From Lobulomyces angularis (Eukaryota > Chytridiomycota > Chytridiomycetes > Lobulomycetales > Lobulomycetaceae), in the NCBI GenBank assembly GCA_027604685.1, contig JADHYX010000007.1, forward strand, positions 112,597 to 139,365: a stretch of 26,769 nt of DNA, written 5' to 3'. The notes under the pieces were generated by a model. That model did no database searches, was not told where the DNA came from, and saw only the letters and a list, made by a program, of their open reading frames with translations. Shown here one piece after another: positions 1 through 8,877 of this stretch (position 1 is its first letter; every line of letters starts with the position of its first letter). A program made the translations under genes and the position numbers.

Positions 1-20
1 CAAAATCAAAAAAAAAATAG

Positions 21-286
21 ATTTTTGGAGCTTATACCACTATATTTGATAGATTTTTTCCTTTAATCGTACCATTTTATTATCCTTTGAAAATTTTAAA
101 TTTTTTCTTTTTACAATACAATCCGGAAGGTATAAATAAATAAAAAATAAAATAAGTTATTGGTTGTTAATTTATATTAATATAAAAAAACATACAGTTC
201 CTTTACAAATTTATCGGAGGTTTTTTAGACCACTCCTTATTCAACATAATGTAATTACTGGCAAAATTTTAGATGATAGTATGTAA
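21..286 (+). CDS. REEP/TB2/HVA22 family membrane protein, C-terminal part (5' end outside window)
   Basis: Two exons are visible: 21-129, preceded by an intron ending TAG at 18-20, and 198-286, ending in TAA. They join in phase 1 across a 68-nt GT-AG intron and give 65 residues. The sequence shows the family's signature: a segment reading IVPFYYPLKILNFFFLQYNP followed by IYRRFFRPLLIQH. This matches the 'P-F/W-Y-x-x-K-x-L-F' hairpin stretch and the 'Y-x-x-x-x-RP-x-x-x-x-H' segment of Yop1/REEP/HVA22 proteins. Those proteins insert as hairpins in the ER membrane and curve it or link it to microtubules; the role here is inferred from family only. The short tail after the RP-x4-H motif suggests a simple family member without a long C-terminal extension. 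The gene converges with the lipid phosphatase at 776-2063. Its N-terminal half is missing, so the subfamily cannot be decided. Confidence 0.78.
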
Positions 287-775
287 AAAAAAATAAATAA
301 AAAATAATAAATATTATAGCTCATTTAAATATTTAATATTTATTAATTTTTTTTTTTTTTTTAATCGTCCTAAGCTAATGATAAAGAATAATCTGGTAAT
401 TTTTATATCCAACGAATGAAAAAGCAAACTGATGACAGTATTTCAAAAAACCAAAAAAAAGAAAAAGAAATTTATTTTTGTATTTTCTTTTATTTTTTAC
501 TATCCCATTACTTTTCAAAGTTTTTTTTCCATTTTTTTTTTTTTAAAACTGTTAGTTTAAGAAATATGTATATATATTTTTGCATCGAAAAGTATAAATT
601 TTATAGATTTTTTATATTAATTTTTATTCAATAATTTCTCTTTTTTTTTTAATTACGCTGTGATAAAAAATAAATATTTTTAAAAAATGAACTACAACAA
701 AAGAAATATATTTTTTAGTACTATAAAAAAAAAAGTAAAAAAAAAATAAAGTTTTATATGAAAAAATGGTTTTTG
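287..775. other. convergent intergenic region, no gene recognised
   Basis: This stretch lies between the 3' ends of the REEP-like gene (+) and the first lipid phosphatase (-). It consists mostly of A and T runs. An open frame at 416-634 (+) is Phe/Tyr/Lys-rich low-complexity translation with no family resemblance. I found no convincing splice-joined coding extension and no tRNA-like box B. It probably holds the two 3' untranslated regions. Confidence 0.6.
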
Positions 776-2063
776 TCAACATTCTTCCTGTTGATTTTCC
801 AAATCTTCATGAGATTTTATTTCACACACAGATAAATGAATAAAACCGAAATAGAAAGATATGTATCCAATTACCACTCCAATAAGTACACCTGATACAA
901 CGTCTATAGGATGATGGATATTTTGCTGGATTCTAAAAAAAAAAAAAAAAAAGTTGAGGTGTTCAAAAAACAAAAAAGCATTTATTTTAAAAAAATTTTA
1001 TTTTATTTTACCTTGTTATTGCAACATAGGTTGCTGTTACTAGAGGCATTAAAACTACGAAACTTTTGAAAATAAATGAATAATAAAAATCTTTTAACTT
1101 GTGTCGAACGTATTTCTTATTTAAAATGAAAAAAATCCTATAAAAAAAAAAAAAAAGGAAATTAAAAAATAAATTGAAAAAAAAGGAAATTAAAAATAAA
1201 TTGAAAAAAAAAATAAAATAAAAAAAAAAGGTATTAAATTGAATTGTGTCATTTAAACATGATTGTATTTTTTTATTATTTAATTTATTTTTACCAAAAA
1301 GAAAAGAAAACCGCACCAGTAAAGGAGGAACTGAGTAAAAAAAAGATTTTAAGAATGGTTTAAATAAGAATAATAAAAATTACCTTGCATGACCAGAAGG
1401 AAAACTCAGTCTACCCTCTTTAATAACACCTGGGTCTCCTGTACAGTTTAAAAAAGGGGTAGGAAAATAGGAAACTAGAGTAGCGTTTGGTGTTTTCCAA
1501 CCTTCAGGCTTGCATCTATCCAAAAAATCAGGTCGAAGTTCTCCAACTGAAATTTTTAAAAAGTGAGTAACAAAAGAATTAACCAGTTGAGCGTATGTCA
1601 ATGTCTAAAATTATTAAAAAAAGTAAGTATAAAAAAAAAAAAAGTCATACTTTTTTTTTTTTACCAAAAGAAATAATTGAAAATGGTGTAATGGGTCATT
1701 AAAAAGCAAAAACTTTGCGTTATTAATTAACTCAAAATTGAATTTATTTGAATAAACAAAATAATATTCAGTTTTGTTTCTTAAAACGAAAAAACAAAAA
1801 GTCGCACACATCAACGTTGGAAAGACTGCAAACACCAGATACACTACATAAGAGGGTATAATCGAATATGGAATATAGTTATATGAGATAATGACATCCG
1901 TTAGTTGAAATTCTTTTCTAATATAAGGGCCAAAGCATAAATGTAAAATTACATTCGCTGCTATAAGTAATATTATTATGAAGTATGTAGGTAAATGATA
2001 TCCAATATGATAATTAAATTTAAAATTAAAAGGTCTTGATATTTGAGATCTGCTATCACTCAT
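776..2063 (-). CDS. PAP2-type lipid phosphate phosphatase, tandem copy A (312 aa)
   Basis: Five exons (2063-1665, 1604-1384, 1330-1295, 1137-1012, 932-776) sum to 939 nt, giving 312 residues and a TGA stop. It is a multi-pass membrane enzyme that removes phosphate from phosphatidate, lysophosphatidate or related lipids. All three PAP2 catalytic motifs are present: K150-ISVGEL-RP (C1), PSGH with His205 (C2), and TRIQQNIHHPID with His267 and Asp271 (C3; the usual Ser before Arg is Thr). The Arg codon of C3 is split by the last intron. Hydrophobic segments surround the motifs, as expected for a six-helix LPP, and the C-terminus is a short hydrophilic tail ending in Cys. Length is normal for LPP1/DPP1-type enzymes. 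A near neighbour on the same strand, 167 bp upstream, is its paralogue. Substrate preference cannot be read from sequence. Confidence 0.93.
1157..1212. repeat. two-copy tandem repeat (about 28 bp) inside lipid phosphatase A intron 3
   Basis: Two nearly identical units beginning GGAAATTAAAAA and ending in a run of A start at 1157 and 1185. They sit inside the third intron of the lipid phosphatase (1294-1138, 157 nt) and explain why this intron is longer than the others in the gene (53-79 nt). This looks like local slippage or duplication. Confidence 0.7.
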
Positions 2064-2230
2064 TGTTGAATAATATTAAAAAAAAAAAGAGAATTTAATA
2101 TAAAAAAAAAAAAAAAAATTTTTCTTTTAGATGATTGAAAAATAATAAAAGGTCTACCATATTAAATTTATGTAGAAAAGGCAAAAAAAATAAAAATACA
2201 TATATATCTAGCTAGAGGAATGATGTTGAT

Positions 2231-3493
2231 TTAAACAGTATCTTGAGTATTCATAATACGTTCTCGTTCTGCTTCAGACACTACTTCGTTACGGACTCTA
2301 ATTTCCTTATCTTCCAAAAAAACAAAATAAAAAAAGAACAATCCAATAAACGCTCCAATAACCGCACCAGCTATAACATCGGTGGGATGATGAACCATTT
2401 GTTCAATTCTACAAAAAAAAAAAAAAAAAATTGTTTAAGAAAAAACAATTTTTTTTAAAGAAAATAGTAATTAAATCAATCTTAAAATTATTTTTTTAAT
2501 TCTTTTATTTTTACCTTGAAATTCCAATATATGATGCATAGGAAAGAGGAATCATAGCCAAAAAAGCTTTAAACCAAACAGAAAAAAAAAAGTCCTTTGA
2601 CGAAAAATCGCATCTTGCTCTATGTAAAACTAAAAATATCCAAGCAGCCCAAACAAATGCACCAGTGAAAGAAGAACTAAATTATTTTTAAAAAATTAAA
2701 AATTGTTATTATAAAAAAAAACAAAATTAGTAACCTTGCATGGCCAGAAGGAAAACTAACTCTACCCTCATTGATAATAGCGGGGTCCCCTCTACAAGTT
2801 AGAAGTGGTGGTGGAAAGCTCGTTAATACGGAAATATCGGTTGTGTTCCAACCTTCAGGATTACACCTATCAAGGAAATCTGGCCTTAATCTACCAACAC
2901 TCAGTTTTAATAAAGTAGTTATTAGCAAGGTGAACAATTGACTCATAATCATTGTCTAAACAACAACAAAAAAAAAAAAATAGGATTAAAAAAATACTAC
3001 TTTAATTTATATTTTGTTATATTTTACTTGAAAAAAAAGTTGAAAGTGATGTAGAGGATCATTTAAAAGTAAATAGCGTAAAGAACGTTGCAAATTCTTA
3101 TTTTTAATTTCAGAGTGAAAATTTGAAGACTGAACATCAAAATTTTTGATAACTTTAAAATACCATAGCAAACAAAATGTGGCGACTATTAAGATAGGAA
3201 TTAAGGTAAAAACCACTATTACAACAGAAAAATGTACTAAATCGGAATTGTGAACACGATGAGAAATTGATAAATCAGTTAAAGAAAATTCCGACCTTTC
3301 GAATGGTTTAACAAACACTAGTACTAAAACTAAAGAGGAATATAGATAGATTTAGAACAGCAAAAAAATATATATTTAAAATACCGTTTAAAATAGCTAG
3401 AAGAAACATAAACAAATATGTAAACAGATAATAGAGAACATGATTTTTAACATTAAACTTCCAATTAGGTGTAGGAGAATCCAGCGTTGACAT
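2231..3493 (-). CDS. PAP2-type lipid phosphate phosphatase, tandem copy B (323 aa)
   Basis: Five exons (3493-3385, 3329-3028, 2955-2735, 2676-2515, 2408-2231) sum to 972 nt, giving 323 residues and a TAA stop. The catalytic motifs are complete: K154-LSVGRL-RP (C1), PSGH with His209 (C2), and SRIEQMVHHPTD with His271 and Asp275 (C3, canonical Ser-Arg). As in copy A, introns follow the HHFQ segment before motif C1, fall just after PSGHA, and split the C3 Arg codon. The core exons have matching lengths (221 nt, and 162 nt against 36+126 nt). Copy B has an extra phase-1 intron in the first membrane segment and lacks copy A's extra intron between C2 and C3. The tail is Arg/Glu-rich. The first exon could splice at TAG 3331-3329 or 6 nt later; both keep frame. 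Confidence 0.93.
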
Positions 3494-4884
3494 GATGCTT
3501 TTTTTTAATTTTTAATTTAAAAACTCGCTACTGCTAGTTAATAATTTAAAAAAAAAGAAAACGAAGTTGAATCCAAAAGAAAAAAAAGCCCTACTAAACT
3601 TTTTTTTCAGCCTTGTGAATAAAAAAAAAAAGAGCCAAAGTTTAATAAGTGTTAATAAAAGCTTCCAAGTTACTTAAATATTCCATAACGTTGAATTAGT
3701 AGTTTAAAGTTACTTGAATGGTGGACAACATATAAACTTTTCTCTTATAAACTTGTATTAATGACAGCAAACTTAATTATGACTACTTTAGATTTTATCA
3801 ACACATAACTTCAAATTTTGATAATGTAAATAACTTGCCAATGATTTTATTCTATTTTATTAGCATAAAAAATAACTTGATCATCATTAAATACTATTTT
3901 ATAGTGAAAACTTTTAACCATTCTAAACTTTAATTTAATGGTAATGACTTGCTAATCTTTAAAAAGGCCAATAAAAAGTATCAACACAGAGTGTCATCTT
4001 AACTTCTTTTATTATTTCTGTATTAAATCATCCACTTTCTATTTTTTCACTTCTTCAACTGAACTATTGTATATTTGAGTTATATTTGCTACTATATTGC
4101 TACTATTTGTTACTGTTCTACATCTTAATAAGTTCTACCAATACTTTATTATTCTTTAAATGCTAAAATCACCTATTTTCTTAAATCTGTGAAATATTTT
4201 CAACTTTATGAGCTGTACTTTAAGAGGGTGGAACTTTTGTTGCAACTGCCTCAAGTGGGTATAAATCTACTTTTAGCTGATGCTGCAAGAATGATTTAGA
4301 TTTCGTACAGTATGATGCAAGTAGGACTTACTTTCAATTTGCGTTAGCAGATGATGCCGAAGTCAGCTTATATAAACTGAGACGGAATAAACACAAAGGG
4401 ATGGTCTTCAGAGCACACAGTTACATTTATGGTAAAGATGATGCAGCAAAAGGTTGTGCTTATTTTTTTTTTCATAAATTATTAATCAGTAAAAATTCAG
4501 CATTTGGGCTCTATCTCCATATTAAGTTATTTTCGTAAAAATTTCTGTTGTTGATTACACTGCTGATATCATAAAAAATTGCTTGTTGTAAATGAACCTA
4601 AGTGTGTATTACGTATCCCCAGGTCAGAGTATTGAGAAACTTTGTGGTTTTAGAGAAGGTTTTGTTAAATACAATTTCCTTACAAAGTCATTGAGGGTTT
4701 TATTTAGAGGTAATAAAATGTTATATCACAAACAAATAATCTTCAAACTCATAAATTCTTTTATATTAAAACCATATTATTAATATACATATATATTTTT
4801 TTTTAAATAACAATTTGTTGATTATAAAGCAATAAAAAAAATTTTATTTTCAAAAAAATAAAAATGTTAATTAGAAGAAATAAA
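3494..4884. other. long stretch without an intact gene; low-homopolymer island
   Basis: About 1.4 kb lies between the start of lipid phosphatase B and the 3' end of the CEP70-like gene. From roughly 3640 to 4790 it has mixed sequence with few A/T homopolymers, unlike other intergenic DNA in this window. No gene model with consistent splice phases could be built on either strand. Open fragments occur, notably 4281-4538 (+) and 4592-4783 (+), but none has a convincing start and full domain. Terminal inverted repeats were not found by eye. Confidence 0.5.
4281..4538 (+). pseudogene. possible remnant of a FLYWCH-like zinc-finger or transposon-derived ORF
   Basis: A stop-to-stop frame of 85 codons contains LYKLRRNKHKGMVF followed by HSYIYGKDDAAKGCAYF. 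This loosely resembles the start of FLYWCH domains, where a 'Y-x-Y-x-K-x(n)-Y-W/F-x-C' pattern is common. The expected Cys and the later Cys/His ligands are not seen: a run of T at 4462-4471 follows and the frame then decays. No start codon in good context was found. The call rests on weak pattern resemblance plus the atypical base composition of the island. It may equally be noncoding DNA. Confidence 0.22.
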
Positions 4885-7800
4885 TCATTCTGATGTGAAA
4901 GAGTCAAATAAATTAAACTCTTCTTTTCCTTCCATGTGTCCTGCAACTTTTTTTTCATCTTCACCATCACTCATCATATTTTTTACTTTCCCTAAAGCCT
5001 TCAAATCTTTTTCTTCGCCCTCAACTGTCAAATTCTTTTCTTCACTTTTACTTGAACTTCTTAAACTTTTCCTTAATTGTTTTTCTTCCATAATTTTGTT
5101 CTCAATGTACTGAATTGTATAAAATATCAGTTTTTCAGCATTCATCTCTGTATCTAATTTCAATGCTTCTGGTTCCGCTTTTTTTAAAATGAATTCAAGA
5201 TTACTTAGCTGTTCATGTATACTCTTTAAACTAATTTTATTCTAATACACAGGTTATTTAATTGTTATTTTTATTTTTTTCTCCCACCTTTTCTTGTTCA
5301 GTGTAAGCTTTTGCATATTTATCAATGGTATTAAACAATTGATTTATATTTTCCTTATCCTTTTGCCCTACTATTTCCATTAAACTCAATAAAAAATCCT
5401 GAAAAATAATAAAGAATTAAAAAAAAAAAAAATCAGTTTCTTTAAATTCACTTGTAACTCCATGAATTTTTCTCTATTCGGCAGTAAATTTTTTAACAGC
5501 TTTAAGGTATCATTTAATTTATGTGGAGGTACTTTAGATGATCTCTGTTCTTGCCAAACAAGATCGTCAACTATGTCAATAAACTAGAAACATGAAAAAT
5601 GTTACTAAACAAATAGAAATGCTTACCGTTTGCATTTGAGATATTAGTTTGATAACCCTTTCCAAGTCATTTAAATCACTAGAGAGTTGTTTGATGTTTT
5701 CAATGCCAAGCTTGACACAAACGTTCTAAACATTTCAATACAAAAGATGTTTTTTTTTTTTTTTTAATAAAAATTATCTGTGTAAATCAATTATACACTA
5801 ATCATATCTTGCAGCTCGTGCTTACTATATGATTCCAATGAGTAAGTGCTTAATTTATAAGCTCTTTTATCATTTTGAATTAGATCTCTGGTTGACATAA
5901 ACTCCCTATCTAATACTCAAGAAAAGAGAGTATTTTAACAAAGTTTTATATTAAAAAAAATTACCATCAGATGCATTATTTAATTTATTAAGATTTTCAA
6001 GTTTTATTAGTTCCAATTCATTTTCGGTTTTTTTTAACAACTTTTTTGTTTCTAACAAATCTTTTTCAAGTTGCTAAAAAAAAAAAAAAAAAAATTAAAA
6101 ACCAAAAATAAAAATTAATTTTATTGCTGAAGTAAATATTTTACATGCTGAATAAAATCTTTAATTTCGTCATCTTGTAATGACTCACGTTTATGAAAAT
6201 TGCTTGTATTAATATTTGAATTATCAGTATATTCTCTTGATTTGTAGCTTATATGATCGTCACTAATGATAAATCGATTAGAAATTAATATTTCAAAATC
6301 GTATTACTCTTGCTGTAACTGAAGTTCCAAATTTTTCAATTTTTCTTCATAATAGCTGATTACTTCTAGAGTCAATCTATCAAGACCACTTTTACTAGGA
6401 TTTCTATGATATTTTTGAGTGACATCATGAAAAGTTCGTTCAATTCTTAGCCTTTCTTTTTCTTTCTAAAGAAAAAATTATGCAAAAAAACAATTTTTTA
6501 AACCTTATCAAGTATATCACTTAAATCAGATTCTAATTTTTTTATAGTTTCACATTTTTCTTCCAATTCCCTATTCTTTTCCACAAATTTGATTTTTTCT
6601 GTTTTTATTACATTTTTTAAATTAACATTTTCCAACTTTAATTCATTTAATGCAAAAAAATTAGACTCCAATTCTTTCTTTAAATCTAGATTAATTTTAG
6701 TATCCAAATTTAAACTATCCGTATTCTTCAAGTTTAATTCTTTTACAAGTAGTTTTTCTTTTCTCAGCTCTAATTCAAGATCATTGTTTTTTTCAGAAAT
6801 CAAATGTATTAGTGCACTTTTTTTTTCCAATTCATTTAATATTTTTGTAAGATTTTGGTTTAAATTTTCAATCTGAACTTGAGTCAAACTAGCTTTTGAA
6901 AATACCTTCGAAGGTAGTGGGTCGAATCCATTCCATTTTAGCGATTCTGATAAATTGTGCAGGATCTACAATTTTTATTTAAATAAAACAATAGTAACGC
7001 AGTTAAACCTTACCTCTTCAGCTTCTTCTTCTCGCTGCTTGGTAAAAGAAGTTCTATTGTCATTTTCCAAGTATTCTTCAATCGCCTTTGCCTTATTTTT
7101 AAGTTTATTCTGAAGAATGCAATTAGTAATCATCACAAAAATCAAAAACTACTTCATTTTCAGCAGTTTTACTGTATTCTCGTTGACCTTTATCAAGAAT
7201 TTGGGAATCTGCGACGGTTTCCTTCAAATTCACATTTTGTGGTGAAGACTTCGAGTTAGACTACTTACATTACATTAATATAAATCAATTTTGTGCATAC
7301 CCTATTCTGAAATAACTGGTTTTCTTTGATTTTGTTATCTGTAGATTCAACAATATCTTTACTCAAATTGCCATTATTTCTTACTTCTGAAAACTGTTCT
7401 AAAAAGATATTTACTTCTTCCTATTAAATTTAAAATAAAAACTAACCCTCTTTAAATTTTTCTTTATGACCAGAATTGACTAAAAAGATTACAATTAGAG
7501 GAAGGCGCATAAAATTAAGATAAAAGTTATGAAAAAAACAAATTATTAACTCTCTAAAATACCTTCACCATTGGAATTTTGTGAATTTTGATTTGAGATT
7601 TTTCTTATACTGTTATCATCGGCATCAGTGTTTGAACGAAGCTAAAAAAAATGTCAATTTCCACTCGTAAGAAAATTAATACCTCTGAAAGTCTCTTTGG
7701 AGAAGTTGAAGAGGCATAACTTAAGCCGTCCAAAATATTTGTTGAACTTCCTAATTGATTGATATCTAGTTCCTTTCGAAGTGCAATGAAATCAACATTT

Positions 7801-8079
7801 TCTTCAGCTCCTGACCCATCCAATAGCTAATTTGTTCGTTTTATATTTAAATAATAAGTTTACAGTAAGATTTAATTACAATATACATATTTAACAAAAG
7901 CCGTCACATCTTTTTCGGATCTATTAGTTGAAGAGGTATTTGACCGCGGTGTCGATAAATTAGAATGAGTATCCATATAAAAAATTTTGTTTTCCATTAA
8001 ACCCTAGTTAAAAAATTGGAAACATCTACAAATATTAGGTCTACACATAATAATTTGGATTGTACTTTTTACTTACCAT
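4885..8079 (-). CDS. CEP70: CEP70-like centrosomal/basal-body coiled-coil protein (about 784 aa)
   Basis: Exons: 8079-8077 (ATG only), 8003-7887, 7826-7683, 7641-7563, 7479-7447, 7416-7301, 7260-7153, 7109-7014, 6965-6504, 6465-6308, 6262-6145, 6073-5965, 5909-5797, 5725-5627, 5583-5452, 5398-5288, 5241-4885. All phases agree; about 784 residues, TGA stop. CEP70 in animals binds gamma-tubulin and supports microtubule organisation and ciliogenesis. Family marks: a helical motif with SLKWNGFDPLPS before the main coiled coil (animal CEP70 has a similar 'hydrophobic-x-GF/L-x-PL' motif), then SGLDRLTLEVISYYEEKLKN in the position of the animal LDR...IDYYE segment, and a helical C-terminal third. 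The last 60 residues are Lys/Glu-rich. The start could instead be the in-frame ATG at 7997. The short exon 7479-7447 is uncertain. Confidence 0.78.
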
Positions 8080-8271
8080 TTATTTATTTAGATTTTGCTC
8101 CAACTTTCGTACAAATTGTATCAACACATGATGCAAAATTTTCGCTGTTTCTTCATTGCAACTCTTCTTACTTGTAACATTTAACATTTTCTGAAGTGGC
8201 AGCATGAAGTTATCAAGATTCACTTCAATAACTAAAATTTCCTGAACCTTAACTTGCAGATGGAAAAACAT
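8080..8271 (-). CDS. 63-aa upstream ORF of the CEP70-like gene, or small hypothetical protein
   Basis: An uninterrupted ATG-to-TAA frame of 63 codons lies directly upstream of the CEP70-like gene on the same strand. Its TAA (8082-8080) is followed without a gap by ATG (8079-8077), and that ATG is followed by a strong splice donor (GTAAGT). The product is predicted helical: an acidic/hydrophobic first half (VQEILVIEVNLDNFMLPLQK) and a basic second half ending VRKLEQNLNK. I do not recognise a family. It is either an independent small protein on a bicistronic message, a regulatory upstream ORF, or a 5' exon whose frame is not used. Confidence 0.4.
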   Translation of the reverse strand: MFFHLQVKVQEILVIEVNLDNFMLPLQKMLNVTSKKSCNEETAKILHHVLIQFVRKLEQNLNK

Positions 8272-8877
8272 AATCTCACTCTTATATTTTTAAAAAAAGT
8301 GAACTATATTCTCTTTGACGAAATGCTGAATCAAAAAGGTCAATTTAACAAAAGCACCTTTTTGCCCTTGATTTTATTTACTAAACCAAAATATTACTAG
8401 CAGTTAATCAAGAATAGATTGTGAAAAAAAAAATTTGAGTATGAAGTATTTTTGACTTTATCACTATTAAATTGAATTTTGCTGCAGCATGGTGCGAGTT
8501 CAACGAGGTACTAAATGAATAGAACTATTTGATGCACAGAAAGGATTCGGAGGAATCAATTAAACTCGATATTAGAGTAAACTAAACAATATTGTTGTTG
8601 GATTCATGATGCGAGTTTTGTCAATTAAGACTAATTTTCTATTTAATGCTTTATGTATTTGGCAATATTTTACTTTAGATTTAAATTTATACTCTTTTTT
8701 TATTTGCATTAACATTTTGCACTTTTTTTTTTTTATTTTTTATTATCAAAAAGACACGTACAATACAAAAATTTAGTTCCTATTATACAATCTGCATATC
8801 ATCAGATTGAACTCTCTGCAAAATAGTACCATTCATAAACTGAATTTTAATTTAGAACATCAAAACAAAGTTGGAAA
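8272..8877. promoter_or_regulatory. divergent intergenic region between the CEP70-like and AspRS genes
   Basis: About 600 bp separate two genes transcribed away from each other, so both promoters must lie here. I see no recognisable core element beyond general AT-richness. The part 8480-8640 is less homopolymeric and carries two near-identical 13-mers (CATGGTGCGAGTT at 8488 and CATGATGCGAGTT at 8605). Short open fragments exist in it (for example ending at 8512), but no gene model follows. Confidence 0.45.

Noticed and set aside
416..634. 72-codon open frame on the plus strand
   Set aside because: Phe/Tyr/Lys low-complexity translation of A/T runs, with no family signal and no splice partner.
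4592..4783. 63-codon plus-strand open frame with ATG
   Set aside because: No recognisable domain and no supporting neighbours; it lies in the decayed-looking island and its length is compatible with chance there.
4895..5113. Ser/Phe-rich plus-strand frame
   Set aside because: Antisense shadow of the Lys/Glu-rich C-terminal exon of the CEP70-like gene; similar shadows occur at 6589-6876 and 17533-17745.
8488..8617. Two 13-mers (CATGRTGCGAGTT) as a possible tRNA box or mobile-element repeat
   Set aside because: They lack box A/box B spacing and cloverleaf complementarity; only two short copies, so noted under the intergenic region only.
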